A stretch of DNA of 64,000 nucleotides from an uncultured Oligoflexia bacterium (GCA_937120495.1 CAKZJW010000003.1:1-64000); one strand, 5' to 3'. Positions 32,994 to 43,571 are shown, counted from the stretch's first letter. Notes: generated from the sequence alone by a model not told the origin. Numbers and translations: made by a program.

Positions 32994-35795
32994 TTAAAAG
33001 AAGCCAATTGACACATGTAGCCTTCCGGGGCTCTCTAATCTACCATCTTGATCTCTTTTTCTCAAGAGTTTTATACCGTAATCAAAGTCTAAACTTCCAA
33101 CCGGAGTAATGTATTTAAAAGACACACCAGCCGAGGATCTGAGCTTCGATAGATCGTATTCATTCACAAAAACACGCCCTGCATCATAAAAAATTCCTAT
33201 CATACTATTATCAGACAGAAACATTCTTGGCTCGAATTTTAAGTTAAACATATAAGCTTTATCGTCAATTCTTGCACTACTAATGTCTTCTCCTGAAATT
33301 GTCCTATTAATTTCATCGTCTTCAAAACCACGAACATTATCTAGCCCGGCCAATCTAAACACTTTTAAACTTGGAATATAACCTTCTGTCTTACCAGTGC
33401 TTGAATTCTTAGATGTCGCTAAGTTTTTTTGTACTCCCCCAGCAATTGATATTGCAAGTACACCTTTGCCAACTGGAATATAGAACCTATTTCTCGAGAT
33501 AAATTTATTAAAATCAATTTCAATCTCTTCATTAGACTTTGAACCAAATGTTTCATTTGCAAACTCCATAGATAAAGAAAAATAACTTCCACTAGTAGGA
33601 TTAATTCTATTATTTCTAAAATCAAGAGTTAATCCAGGAGTCAAAGAGCCAATTTGAAACTCACCATTTTGATCTGTAGCTGTTGCATTGTACTGAGATG
33701 CGACTTCTAATTGATGCGTTAGAGAAAGATTAAGCCATGGATAAACATCAGAACTAATTGTATTAGATATTTTTTGAATATCTGCATCAAAAGAAAAAAG
33801 TCTTTGACGCGAAAAAGAAACACTGGAGTTTAGGCCTAGGTTTAAATCAAAGAGATATCTCTCAGAGTAATTCACCTGTGCTAAGTACTCAATCAAGTTA
33901 TCTTCATCACCTCTTCTATTTTCATCAATACTATTAAGGTCGAATCTTCTGTTTACCTGTCCTTGAAAACTTATCTGCTTATCTAATCCGTCTATATTAT
34001 TATATGAAATTTTTGTAGATATCTTTGGACCAAGATCAGTTCGAATTCCCGGCGCAATCTCAAACAGCCCATAATCCTTCTCTTTTACACTAATTAGAAT
34101 ATCAGCATAGTTAGAACTATTAAGTATTGGCTTCACAACAACCGAGCTGAAAAGCCCAGTCGACAAAATTTTTCCTCTCGATACAGCTAGATCCTTTACT
34201 CTAAGTGTATTCCCTAATTCAATTACAAGTTCTCTTCTTATAACTTTTGAGCGTGTCTTATTGTTTCCAATTATGACTACTTCTCCAACATTTAAGCGTT
34301 TTCCAAGATCAAAATCAAAATATAAATCGACCTTGCTATTATCATCATTATAAATAGCAATCTTGTTCATTCTTTCAGACAGTAATTCTGAAAAGTAGAA
34401 TCCTTCATTTTTAAAATATTCTTTAATTGTTGCTAAATACGTTTTAAAAGCAATTGGATTAAATGCATCTCCAACTTTTAGCTTAAGAAGGGATAAAACT
34501 TTAAATTTTTGCGCTTTTGAGATTCCACTAATATTTATTTTTCTAATTTTGGCTCTAGCACCTTCTCTAATTCGATAAACCAAAGTGACATAGCCACTTT
34601 TATCGCGAATCAAATCAGGTGATTCCAATAAGATGTTAACAAAACCTTTTTTAACATATTCTTCTTTAATGATATTTAGAAATTCATTGAAATATTTTTC
34701 ATCTACAATATTATTATGTGCTTGGTCTGTAGCATGCTCATAAAAAAGATCAACTAGTTTTTCACTTGAAATTTCGTTATTACCTTTAAATTTGATCTTT
34801 TCAAGAATCGTTTTATTCTGTTTTTTAATATTAATAGTATATGTAATATATTCTTCGTTAAAAATATTCTTTTGTATTTTTTTCTCAACACTAACTATTG
34901 CGTTTTCATAACCTTCTTTGGATAGTTTTTTCACTACGATCTCTTTTACATTTGTAGTTGATAAAACTCTTTTTGCAGTAATTGTTTTTTCTTTTAATAA
35001 ACCTTTTAACTCGCTAGCGTACTGGTCATCTCTATCCAAAAACCTTATTGAGTAAGCACCATTAATAATTTTTTCTAGGTTAATACGAACCTTCACTCCG
35101 TCATTTAGATCTTCAATTAAATATTTTAATTCAAAATAATAGTATCCATGATTGTATAATAGCCCTCGTAGCTCATCTAGGGACTGTCTAATTTTTTGCT
35201 GATTAAAGGCTTTATTGACATACTCATCTAACTTTTGCTCAAAGATTCGTTTTAAATCTACAGAAGACGAATAAATGATTAACTTCTTCAACAACAGAGG
35301 TTTTCCAGTTACCACTTTTATTGAAACATTAACGTAACCATTTCCCTTAGAGTCGATTTTAGTTTTTACATAAACCTTATTATATCCCTGACTACGATAC
35401 AGCTCAGTTAAAATTGTCCGAGTTTTTAAAAGTTTCTCAGAACTAAAAAATTCATCTTCTTGAAGGGGAAGGATGCTAGGTATATCTAAAGAGCTTCCTA
35501 CAAATGAAAAATCTATATTCTTGATTTTTTTTAATGGTTTCCAAGTGACAAATAATTTTTTGTTTCCTTTCTCTTGTTCAACTTTATATTTAAAAAATTC
35601 GACACCAGTTGTCTGAGAATATACTTTAATAATACTTCTAAAGTGATCTTCATCAACATAACGTCTCTTTAAAGATTTGAATGTCTCTTTCATTTCTTTA
35701 CAAACAGAAGAGTCATCGCAATTAAGTTTAACAGAAGATATTTCAAAATATCCAAAACTCAAAAGTGGGAATATCAATAAAAATATAATTTTCAT
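32994..35795 (-). CDS. Omp85-family outer-membrane protein, TamA-like
   Basis: A 933-residue outer-membrane beta-barrel protein. A signal peptide (MKIIFLLIFPLLSFG) is followed by a long series of POTRA-type domains (about 20-560; for example IKFKGNNEISSEKLVDLF and KINISGISKAQKFKVLSLL), then a 16-strand-type barrel with the conserved L6 motif VRGF (821-824) and a C-terminal strand ending in Phe (GRLHVSIGFF). The arm is much longer than the three POTRA of E. coli TamA. The 4-base overlap with the tamB-like gene supports a TamA role; BamA is the alternative, but skp/lpx genes are absent here. Confidence 0.88.
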   Translation of the reverse strand: MKIIFLLIFPLLSFGYFEISSVKLNCDDSSVCKEMKETFKSLKRRYVDEDHFRSIIKVYSQTTGVEFFKYKVEQEKGNKKLFVTWKPLKKIKNIDFSFVGSSLDIPSILPLQEDEFFSSEKLLKTRTILTELYRSQGYNKVYVKTKIDSKGNGYVNVSIKVVTGKPLLLKKLIIYSSSVDLKRIFEQKLDEYVNKAFNQQKIRQSLDELRGLLYNHGYYYFELKYLIEDLNDGVKVRINLEKIINGAYSIRFLDRDDQYASELKGLLKEKTITAKRVLSTTNVKEIVVKKLSKEGYENAIVSVEKKIQKNIFNEEYITYTINIKKQNKTILEKIKFKGNNEISSEKLVDLFYEHATDQAHNNIVDEKYFNEFLNIIKEEYVKKGFVNILLESPDLIRDKSGYVTLVYRIREGARAKIRKINISGISKAQKFKVLSLLKLKVGDAFNPIAFKTYLATIKEYFKNEGFYFSELLSERMNKIAIYNDDNSKVDLYFDFDLGKRLNVGEVVIIGNNKTRSKVIRRELVIELGNTLRVKDLAVSRGKILSTGLFSSVVVKPILNSSNYADILISVKEKDYGLFEIAPGIRTDLGPKISTKISYNNIDGLDKQISFQGQVNRRFDLNSIDENRRGDEDNLIEYLAQVNYSERYLFDLNLGLNSSVSFSRQRLFSFDADIQKISNTISSDVYPWLNLSLTHQLEVASQYNATATDQNGEFQIGSLTPGLTLDFRNNRINPTSGSYFSLSMEFANETFGSKSNEEIEIDFNKFISRNRFYIPVGKGVLAISIAGGVQKNLATSKNSSTGKTEGYIPSLKVFRLAGLDNVRGFEDDEINRTISGEDISSARIDDKAYMFNLKFEPRMFLSDNSMIGIFYDAGRVFVNEYDLSKLRSSAGVSFKYITPVGSLDFDYGIKLLRKRDQDGRLESPGRLHVSIGFF

Positions 35796-38700
35796 TTAAA
35801 CGGCCATTTCCATTTTAAATCTGCTCCAAAAGAAGTGTCATCAATATTACCATCACCTTTAGAATCTGTACGGTTTTCGTAAACGCCTTCCAAGGAAACA
35901 CCATTATCAATATTGTAGTTCAGGTTCATTGTCTGTTTTTGAGACGAACTACTTCCAACAGTACTCGATACAGATAAATCAACTTCTTCGTTTATTTGTT
36001 TTTTTATCTCTAATTTTGTTGCAGATCGAACTCTACCAACAGAGCTTTCTCCTTCTCTATAAGTTAGATAGCTTCTTTCCTCTTCCGTAATTTCGGTACC
36101 CAAGTTCACTTCTAGTCCAAATTCTGACTTCAGTGTCTCATTTATTTTAAATCGATCAAATAAAATAGACCCAACTCCTGCTTGAGTCATGCTTTCCTTT
36201 TCTGACTCCGATAAATTTGAAGAGAGATCTTCCGTATAACCAAAAGCAATTAAAGAGAGAATATCACTTTTCACCAGACTAGGATCTGATGCTAAATCTA
36301 ATTTAAAGTCGTCAACAAAATCAAAAACACGTATTTTTAAGGCATAGTCATTTATTAGACTAGTTGCTTCAAAATCAAGTTCAGGGTTTGCAATCGAATT
36401 CTTTCGGTAGAAATAGATATTACCTTTATTTAAGTTAAATATATTATTTTTAAAATAGGCTTGATTCGTTTGTGGCGCGAGCTCTAGCTTACCATTTAAC
36501 CTAGGATCATTCTCCCCCCCCGTAACCTTTACAGCACCAACAAAGCCAATATTTGCCATAGAGTTTACAATTTTTATTGGTTCTTGCGTAGTGATATCGA
36601 TATCTAAGTTTAAATATTGATCCTGTGCTCTTTTTACATTTGCAGGCAAAAATGAAATATCTTTTTGTCCAATTTCTCCACCGGATATGAAGTCTGTAAA
36701 TTCATTTTGTACGGTTAGTTGCTGAATATCAAGGTTACCATTAAGTGTATATGGAAAAGCTGAACCAAAAACTTTGCCTTTACCGGAAAAAACTAACTCA
36801 GAACGTTTTAAGACGTTAACACCAGCATCTCTAAATTCATAAGTCATATCAATTTCAGGAATAATTCTGTCTATATTAACGAGTCCTTTTAATGAGAACG
36901 AACCAGAATTGAGTGCGGCCTTAAATCTTTTTAAGTTAAATTTTTTGTTTTTATAAGTTAAGAGCATATTACCTTTTGTAAAAGTAAAAGGCGTTAAAGC
37001 TGAGCTTAGTAGAAGATCACTAGAGATTAGTTTGGCACTATACTTATGTTCATTTTTCTGGAAACTATTTTTTATTGCTCCAAGTAGAGTCCCACTTGAA
37101 TTTAAAATAAGTTTATCAAAAACTTCTAACAAACTTGCATCAATCTTTGCTTTAGACTCAATATCTAGTCGATTAATTAAATCTCCTTTTCCTTGGCTAA
37201 GAAAATAGATTTTTTTTCCAAAAAGTTTTAAATCCCAACGGTGTAATTTACCATTTTCAATAATTATTTCGGGTGTCGAGTTTTTATAACTCAACTCAAC
37301 TTTATCCTTCTTAATGTTTACTTCTTTAATATTTACATTAAAATTAGATTTATTTAGTTCTTCAAGGTTCAATTGGCTCTCTGCCTTCAGACTAATATTC
37401 CCTTCTATCTTTTTGTCTCCGGCGTCAACAAAAGTGAGAATATTCAACAGTTCATTAATATCTGGTAAATCTAAATTCACTGCCAATCGATTTTTATTTT
37501 TATTTTTTAAATTAAGGTCTGAACTAACTTCTAATTTTCGACCTAAAAAATTACCATCTAAAGATACAATTTCATCTTTCCATTTAGCCTGTACATAGGA
37601 GTTGCTCTCACTCTCTCCAGCAATTTTAGTATCAGTAAGATTTAATTCTACTTTTCCATCTTTATTATTTTTATTAAATCTCCCTTTAACAATCCCATTT
37701 AGAGTTCCATTTAAGTTTAGAGGCAAACTTTTATAATGAGTTATTTCTCTTAGAGGAATTTTTACAATATTTCCCCAAACTAAGTGTTCTTCTTTATCAA
37801 GGTTGTATTTATAGCCAGCGAAAAGTCTTCCCTTCGACTTCTGTGCTTTAATATCTAAGAAGCCCAATTCTTTATTCTTAAAAGAATATTTAAAATCAAT
37901 TTTATCAAATCCTTCATCAAAGATAATATTGTTAATTCCTGAAAACTGACCGTTTACAACTATTTCTTCAAGAGTGGCTTTTCCAGAAATTTTATAATTA
38001 GTTTTCCAATTACCAAATGTTGACTCTGGAATAAAATCTAAAGATCCAAGGAGTGGATAATATATTTTTTTCAAGTCATTCCAATATAAGGTATTGTGCT
38101 TTATATTACTTGCGATAGATAGATCTTCTAAAGAAATCACTCCTTCTCCAGAAAGGGTTGATTCTCCCATTATCCCATTCAAATTTTCAAAATAGATTCT
38201 ATTTTTTTTAAAATCAAAGGAAATATTTGAGTCCAAATGTTCAAGGCTATATCCTTCAAAAGAAAAACGTGACAAGTCATTTTTGATATCTAATTTTGCA
38301 ATATTATCTCTAACAACTGCATTTATATCAAGTTCACCTATTCCTTTTATATCTAAGCCTGCAAACGGACCAATCTCTTCTAAATCGATTTTAATCTTTT
38401 TAGAATTGAAAACGACTTTATTCTTGGATATTTCACCAAAGATTTCACCCGCAATTTTTTCTCCTTTGATATCAAGGTCTAGATCAACTTTTTTCTTTGA
38501 TATTGAAACCTTTCCTCGCTTAAGTATTAACTTGTCAGTTCCAAGAATTTTACGTTTTTCAATATCCAAGCTTAAGTCAAATATATCAATAGGATGATTT
38601 ATTTCAATGATGTAGTTTTCGTTATTTTTATAAAACTCAACATTCCCACTAAGCTTTGCCGTTAAGACTGACATAGTGTCTTTAATTATTCGAAGTGCAT

Positions 38701-39814
38701 TATCTAGTTCAACTTTTTCAATTTTTGCAAATATTCGTTCTGGAAGCACTACATCTTTCTCAAAGCTATACACAGAAACAGGTTTCGATATAATCAACTT
38801 TTCATTTCTATTTTTGAATTCGAGTAGGTCGACTTTCAAAACGTCTTTTGTATCAAAGCTTAATTTGGAATATATTGATTCAGCAACGAAGAAATCGGTT
38901 TTAATATTTTGCAGAGTCAGCTCTCCACTCCCTTTGTATTGTTCCGATTCTTTCTTGACCTTAAAATCTATTTTACCAATACCATACTCAAGCTTTCCAA
39001 CATGCTGGAGGTCGATATAACTAGACAAATCATCAATATGTCCCTTAAAGGTTCCTGAAACATCAAAATTCATTTTTTCAATATTATCAAACTTTGTTAT
39101 TGTACCATCCAGAACAATCTCATTTAGATCCTTATTAATTTGTAACTTATATAAATTGATTTTCTCATCTGTAATCGATGCATAAACTTCAAAATTATCT
39201 ATCAGCTCCGATCCCACTTCCATTTTTTTTAATTTAAAAGATTCCAAATTTAAGTTCACATCGATCTGATTTTTTCCAACTGATACTTGTGCATCTTTAG
39301 TTGTAACTCTATTTCCCAGTATATTCGAATGTATTTGATTTAAAGTAATTTTTCTTAACCGAACCGGTAGTTCATCTTCTATTTTCTTTAATAGAAAGCT
39401 AACTTCTATATTTTCATCTGTAATATTTCTTTTCGATGATATTTTTTTTGATCTTGAAATACGATTAATATTCAAACGTCCATCAGTCATATATATATTA
39501 CTAAGTGTAAATCTCGTTTGAAACATATCTAAAAACTCGAATGAAACTCCTAGTTCTTTTAAAGATGCCGAAAAGTCATTTTTTTTATCCAAACTTTTAA
39601 TTTCTACATTCTCAACATAAGCACCTGGTGGGTAGAGATTAAACCGTAAACGCTCAAAGGCTAGATCTGTATTCAATTCGACCCTTGTATACTCGGTTAA
39701 ATATTTTGTAATTATTTTGGCTGTATATTCTGACTGAATGAATTCCCAAACACCTATAAAGACGAAAAACATAACGCTTATGAATACAAGTAAAACTTTA
39801 TTCAGCCTATTCAA
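35792..39814 (-). CDS. tamB: TamB-like (AsmA/DUF490) inner-membrane anchored envelope protein
   Basis: A 1340-residue protein spanning the periplasm: one N-terminal membrane helix (VLLVFISVMFFVFIGVWEFI), AsmA-like start (LRFNLYPPGAYVENVEI), a very long repetitive beta region of about 1000 residues, and the TamB/DUF490 C-terminal domain (KGNIYFYRKNSIANPELDFE, ALKIRVFDFVDDFKLDLASD, LSLIAFGYTEDL). TamB-type proteins form a hydrophobic groove moving phospholipid, or assist barrel assembly with TamA. Its start overlaps the upstream TPR gene by 8 bases, and its stop overlaps the TamA-like start by 4. Confidence 0.93.
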   Translation of the reverse strand: MNRLNKVLLVFISVMFFVFIGVWEFIQSEYTAKIITKYLTEYTRVELNTDLAFERLRFNLYPPGAYVENVEIKSLDKKNDFSASLKELGVSFEFLDMFQTRFTLSNIYMTDGRLNINRISRSKKISSKRNITDENIEVSFLLKKIEDELPVRLRKITLNQIHSNILGNRVTTKDAQVSVGKNQIDVNLNLESFKLKKMEVGSELIDNFEVYASITDEKINLYKLQINKDLNEIVLDGTITKFDNIEKMNFDVSGTFKGHIDDLSSYIDLQHVGKLEYGIGKIDFKVKKESEQYKGSGELTLQNIKTDFFVAESIYSKLSFDTKDVLKVDLLEFKNRNEKLIISKPVSVYSFEKDVVLPERIFAKIEKVELDNALRIIKDTMSVLTAKLSGNVEFYKNNENYIIEINHPIDIFDLSLDIEKRKILGTDKLILKRGKVSISKKKVDLDLDIKGEKIAGEIFGEISKNKVVFNSKKIKIDLEEIGPFAGLDIKGIGELDINAVVRDNIAKLDIKNDLSRFSFEGYSLEHLDSNISFDFKKNRIYFENLNGIMGESTLSGEGVISLEDLSIASNIKHNTLYWNDLKKIYYPLLGSLDFIPESTFGNWKTNYKISGKATLEEIVVNGQFSGINNIIFDEGFDKIDFKYSFKNKELGFLDIKAQKSKGRLFAGYKYNLDKEEHLVWGNIVKIPLREITHYKSLPLNLNGTLNGIVKGRFNKNNKDGKVELNLTDTKIAGESESNSYVQAKWKDEIVSLDGNFLGRKLEVSSDLNLKNKNKNRLAVNLDLPDINELLNILTFVDAGDKKIEGNISLKAESQLNLEELNKSNFNVNIKEVNIKKDKVELSYKNSTPEIIIENGKLHRWDLKLFGKKIYFLSQGKGDLINRLDIESKAKIDASLLEVFDKLILNSSGTLLGAIKNSFQKNEHKYSAKLISSDLLLSSALTPFTFTKGNMLLTYKNKKFNLKRFKAALNSGSFSLKGLVNIDRIIPEIDMTYEFRDAGVNVLKRSELVFSGKGKVFGSAFPYTLNGNLDIQQLTVQNEFTDFISGGEIGQKDISFLPANVKRAQDQYLNLDIDITTQEPIKIVNSMANIGFVGAVKVTGGENDPRLNGKLELAPQTNQAYFKNNIFNLNKGNIYFYRKNSIANPELDFEATSLINDYALKIRVFDFVDDFKLDLASDPSLVKSDILSLIAFGYTEDLSSNLSESEKESMTQAGVGSILFDRFKINETLKSEFGLEVNLGTEITEEERSYLTYREGESSVGRVRSATKLEIKKQINEEVDLSVSSTVGSSSSQKQTMNLNYNIDNGVSLEGVYENRTDSKGDGNIDDTSFGADLKWKWPFK

Positions 39815-41153
39815 TCTTTAGACCTTTTTCTATGTCTGCTAGAGAATGAATATTTGCAGCAATTAATGACTCCAAGTTCTCTGCACTAACTTTATCTTCA
39901 ATTTCTAAAAATGCATCTTTTAAGAACAACAACAGATCAAGTTGTTCTTCGCTTTTACTTATCTCGTTAATTTCTGGCACAAGGTATGCAATTAATGCTT
40001 TAATATCACGTTTTGATTTCAGGAGATTTATTTTAGATTTTAATTTATTTTTTGGGTTTCTAATCATATTTGATACAAGTTCAGCATCATCATAGTATTC
40101 TAGTGAGATTAAAGATAAGACAATATCTTCTTTTTGAGAATCAGATAAATTGATGATCTTCTCTTTATCAATTATGTATTCAGTTGTATTTCGTACTCCA
40201 TATTTTAGAAAAATTTTTTCTCGTTCAGAATTTAATACTTTTGTCGATACGTCTGTAACTCTCAAATCGATTTCTTCTATTTTTTCTTTTTGTTCGCTTT
40301 TTATTTTCTTATAAGCTCTTATACTTTTTTTCTTATAATTGTATCTGTCTTCAATTTCATTTTTCTTCAAATAATCAAGTATGTCATACCCTACAAACTC
40401 ATCTGGAATGATTCTAGCAATTAGGAAATAAAGCTCTTTTTCATCTTCAAAGGCAACTAAAAATTCTAAAAACTCCCTCTGTGTAAGAAACATCTCATTT
40501 AGAGTAAAACAAGTCTCGGCTTTAATCTTAAGTAGTGCTTTAGAAAAATTTGCTTCTACAATATTAAATCCATCAACAAGAGAGTAGAGGTGTTTTACAT
40601 ATTCTAGACTTGTTTTCTTCTTACCTTCTAGGTCACTCCAATGATTTACTGTTTTTTCAATTATTTTTTTGATCCTTACTATGGAGTTTTCGTAGTCACC
40701 TGTTTCAATACTCGATATTAAAAATCCAAAGTCATAAAATACATAGTTTTTAAAAATCATTTCAATTTTTGAAAACACATCTTTTGAATGATTATAATAT
40801 TTTTTTTCTACTACTTTTAAACAAGTCTTTTTTGATACATTTAGACAATTTTGAATTTCACCTAATTTATAAAGTGCATCGATACATTCAAGGTCCGTTA
40901 ATATATTATCAGTATTTAGTATTTTGTAATTTTCATAGAAGCTTGAATACTCTCCAAGCTTAAAAAGTGCTCCAAGATATTCTGTTTTTTCAAAGTGAGT
41001 AAATTCTGTTTGATAGATAACATGAATTTTTTGTAGGTAATTGTATGCCTCAACTTTTTGTTGAAGTGTAATTTCATTTTTCAAAAAAGTTTTAAATAAC
41101 TTTTTTGATTCCTCATATTTTTTGGAATTAAAGCAATCTACTGCCTCTTGCAC
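39807..41153 (-). CDS. TPR-like helical protein in the tamAB unit
   Basis: A 448-residue soluble protein without signal peptide, made of helix pairs: MQEAVDCFNSKKYEESKKLF and LGEYSSFYENYKILN resemble tetratricopeptide units, continuing at low similarity to the end (LVSNMIRNPKNKLKS, DLLLFLKDAFLEIEDKVSAE). Cytosolic scaffold by appearance; no catalytic motif seen. The start is GTG with AAGGG upstream. It overlaps tamB by 8 bases, so it is likely translated with the TAM genes and may belong to that pathway. Confidence 0.75.
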   Translation of the reverse strand: MQEAVDCFNSKKYEESKKLFKTFLKNEITLQQKVEAYNYLQKIHVIYQTEFTHFEKTEYLGALFKLGEYSSFYENYKILNTDNILTDLECIDALYKLGEIQNCLNVSKKTCLKVVEKKYYNHSKDVFSKIEMIFKNYVFYDFGFLISSIETGDYENSIVRIKKIIEKTVNHWSDLEGKKKTSLEYVKHLYSLVDGFNIVEANFSKALLKIKAETCFTLNEMFLTQREFLEFLVAFEDEKELYFLIARIIPDEFVGYDILDYLKKNEIEDRYNYKKKSIRAYKKIKSEQKEKIEEIDLRVTDVSTKVLNSEREKIFLKYGVRNTTEYIIDKEKIINLSDSQKEDIVLSLISLEYYDDAELVSNMIRNPKNKLKSKINLLKSKRDIKALIAYLVPEINEISKSEEQLDLLLFLKDAFLEIEDKVSAENLESLIAANIHSLADIEKGLKIE

Positions 41154-41185
41154 AAATATTCCCTTTGATACTATAAACCCTTATA

Positions 41186-41194
41186 ATTATAGCA
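41186..41194 (-). promoter_or_regulatory. Extended -10 promoter candidate for the TPR-tamB-tamA unit
   Basis: TGCTATAAT on the minus strand is a perfect extended -10 element, embedded in the last codons and stop of accC, giving a leader of about 25 bases to the GTG at 41153. No good -35 is present, as is usual for extended -10 promoters. Confidence 0.5.
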
Positions 41195-42533
41195 TTTTTT
41201 CGGAAAGGAAATTTGTGTTGTAAGTATTTTCCCTGAAGTTAGAATCTTTTAAAATCTCTTTGTGGAGCTCAATATTTGTACTTATTCCACCAACTACTGT
41301 CTCGCCTAATGCTCTTAAAGACCGAGCAATACACTCTGCTCTAGAGTCGGCCTGAACAATAACTTTTGATATCATCGAATCGTAGTGAGGTGATACGCTA
41401 TAGCCAGTATAAATGAAGTCATCAACTCTTATCCCAATTCCCCCTGGCCTGTGATAGTGGGTGATTAGACCTGGTGAAGGCATACATGTTTTTGGGTTTT
41501 CAGCGTTAATTCTAAATTCCATAACATGACCCTGAAACTTGATATCTGATTGTTTAAATCTTAATTTTTCGCCTTGAGCAATACGAATTTGCTCGGCTAT
41601 TAGATCAACACCACATCTTTGCTCAGTTACTGGGTGCTCTACCTGAATTCTTGTATTCATTTCCATGAAGTAAAATTTTTGAGTATTTAAGTCATATAAA
41701 AATTCAACTGTGCCCGCAGAGTCATACTTTACGTGCTTTGCTAGCCTAACCGCTGCTTCACAAATTTCAGATCTTGTTTTCTCAGTTATTACCGGTGAAG
41801 GCGATTCTTCAATTATTTTTTGAAATCTTCTTTGAATTGTACAATCTCTTTCTCCGAGATGAATAACATTTCCATGTTTGTCAGCTAAAATTTGAACTTC
41901 AATATGTCTTGGATTCTCAACAAATTTTTCAATAAAAAGTGTGTCATCACCAAAAGCATTTTTTGACTCTGTTTTTAGAATTGAAATTGAATCAAGAATA
42001 TCTCCCTCATCATCAATTCTTTTCATTCCTCTACCTCCACCTCCGGCAGAAGCTTTAATTAAAACAGGAAATCCCATTTCTCTAACAGAGTTTAAAATAT
42101 CATCATCACTGAGGCTGTTAACATAAATTGGTTCCAATGTAGGAACATTAGCTTCTTTAGCTATTTTCTTTGATTCAATTTTATCTCCCATAGATGAGAG
42201 ACATTCAATATTAGGACCAATAAATTCTATATTCCACTCTTCACACATTTTTGCAAAATCTTTATTCTCTGATAAAAATCCATATCCTGGATGAATAGCA
42301 TCGGCGTCTGTAATCTCTGCCGCCGAAAGTATCTGTGGCAAACTCAAGTAACTTAATGCTGACTTTGCAGGACCAACACAAACTGATTCATCAGCTAATT
42401 TAACATGTATAGAATCTTCATCTGCTGACGAATGGATGCTTACAGTATCAATACCAAGTTCTTTGCAGCTTCTAAGAACTCTAACTGCAATTTCACCTCT
42501 GTTAGCAATTAAAACTTTTTCAAATTTTTTCAC
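41187..42533 (-). CDS. accC: Acetyl-CoA carboxylase, biotin carboxylase subunit
   Basis: Carboxylates biotin on AccB with ATP and bicarbonate, first step of fatty-acid synthesis. 448 residues, complete: KVLIANRGEIAVRVLRSCKE at the start, the ATP-grasp glycine loop KASAGGGGRGMK, GERDCTIQRRFQKIIEESPS, and EMNTRIQVEHPVTE with the catalytic region. It starts at the base after the accB stop. Carboxyltransferase subunits accA/accD are not in the window. Confidence 0.98.
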   Translation of the reverse strand: MKKFEKVLIANRGEIAVRVLRSCKELGIDTVSIHSSADEDSIHVKLADESVCVGPAKSALSYLSLPQILSAAEITDADAIHPGYGFLSENKDFAKMCEEWNIEFIGPNIECLSSMGDKIESKKIAKEANVPTLEPIYVNSLSDDDILNSVREMGFPVLIKASAGGGGRGMKRIDDEGDILDSISILKTESKNAFGDDTLFIEKFVENPRHIEVQILADKHGNVIHLGERDCTIQRRFQKIIEESPSPVITEKTRSEICEAAVRLAKHVKYDSAGTVEFLYDLNTQKFYFMEMNTRIQVEHPVTEQRCGVDLIAEQIRIAQGEKLRFKQSDIKFQGHVMEFRINAENPKTCMPSPGLITHYHRPGGIGIRVDDFIYTGYSVSPHYDSMISKVIVQADSRAECIARSLRALGETVVGGISTNIELHKEILKDSNFRENTYNTNFLSEKML

Positions 42534-42974
42534 TTAAACTCTTATTTTAAATAATGTTTGACCAAACTCAACCAAACTTTCGTTCTCAACACAGATCTCA
42601 ACAATCTCACCACTTACATCAGACTCAATTTCATTCATAATTTTCATTGCTTCTAATATACATAGTGTTGATCCTTTAGAAACCTTTGCCCCTATAGAGA
42701 CATATGCTGGTTTATCAGGCGATGATGATGCATAGAATGTACCAACAAATGGAGATGTAACACTAACTAGGCTTGGGTCTGCTTCAGTTTGGCTACCACT
42801 CGTACTTGTAGTTTGTATTGATGAGCTAGCAGCAGCTGGTATATGGTGTTGGATTGCTACAGGCTGAGCATTAAAACTTACAGATATTTTCGTATCTTTA
42901 GTTTCATATTTTAGCTCTGATACACCTTCTGTTTTTGCTAGTTCTATAAATTGTTTTACGTTATCTAAATTCAT
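42534..42974 (-). CDS. accB: Biotin carboxyl carrier protein of acetyl-CoA carboxylase
   Basis: Carries carboxybiotin between AccC and the carboxyltransferase. 146 residues: N-terminal helical segment, an Ala/Ser/Thr-rich linker (about 38-70), and the biotinyl domain with VTSPFVGTFY and EAMKIMNEI, where Lys111 is the biotinylation site. Located between efp and accC, the order usual in many bacteria. Confidence 0.97.
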   Translation of the reverse strand: MNLDNVKQFIELAKTEGVSELKYETKDTKISVSFNAQPVAIQHHIPAAASSSIQTTSTSGSQTEADPSLVSVTSPFVGTFYASSSPDKPAYVSIGAKVSKGSTLCILEAMKIMNEIESDVSGEIVEICVENESLVEFGQTLFKIRV

Positions 42975-42985
42975 ATTTTTCTCGA

Positions 42986-43558
42986 TTATTTTTTTGCTCT
43001 CTCTGAATACTCACCAGTACGAGTATCTATTTTTAAAATTTCACCTTCATTTATAAAAAGTGGAACACTAACTTGTAATCCTGTTTCCATTATAGCTTTT
43101 TTACCGCCACTTCCACCTGCAGTGTCACCCTTTAGACCTGGGTCTGTTTCTTTAACAGCAAGATTTACAAAGTTAGGTAGCTCAATAGATATTGGTCTTT
43201 CATTGAAATAAAGAATATCAACTTTAATTCCCTCTTGAAGGAAGTTTTTAGCATCTCCTACATTGTCGTGACTTAAATGAACTGACTCGAATGTTTTAGT
43301 ATCCATAAAATTATACCCGTCCATATCGCCGTAGGTATATTCCATTTCTCTTTCTTCCATATCTGGTTTATCAACTGTATCAACACCAGATTTAAAAGTT
43401 TTTTCTAGAACCTGTCCTGTTTCTAAATTCTTTACTCTTGCTTTTACAAATGCAGATCCTTTTCCAGGATTTGTATGCTGAAAACTCACAACAATAAATG
43501 GCTTTCCCTCAATCGCAATCTTAAGACCATTGCGAAAGTCTGTAGTTTGATATTTCAC
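42986..43558 (-). CDS. efp: Translation elongation factor P
   Basis: EF-P relieves ribosome stalling at proline stretches. 190 residues with three beta domains; the tip of domain I reads HTNPGKGSAF with Lys33 in the modification position used by lysylation enzymes; GTVDTVD-like and GLQVSVPLFINEGE regions are typical. The modifying enzyme genes (epmA/epmB) are not in this window. Lies in the aroQ-efp-accB-accC cluster. Confidence 0.98.
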   Translation of the reverse strand: MKYQTTDFRNGLKIAIEGKPFIVVSFQHTNPGKGSAFVKARVKNLETGQVLEKTFKSGVDTVDKPDMEEREMEYTYGDMDGYNFMDTKTFESVHLSHDNVGDAKNFLQEGIKVDILYFNERPISIELPNFVNLAVKETDPGLKGDTAGGSGGKKAIMETGLQVSVPLFINEGEILKIDTRTGEYSERAKK

Positions 43559-43571
43559 TTATATTTCCTTT

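Noticed and set aside
37314..39020. Several long plus-strand open frames within the tamB and TamA-like region
   Set aside because: They are antisense to well-supported genes, rich in Ser, Phe and Leu as expected from AT-rich reverse reading, and lack ribosome-binding sites.
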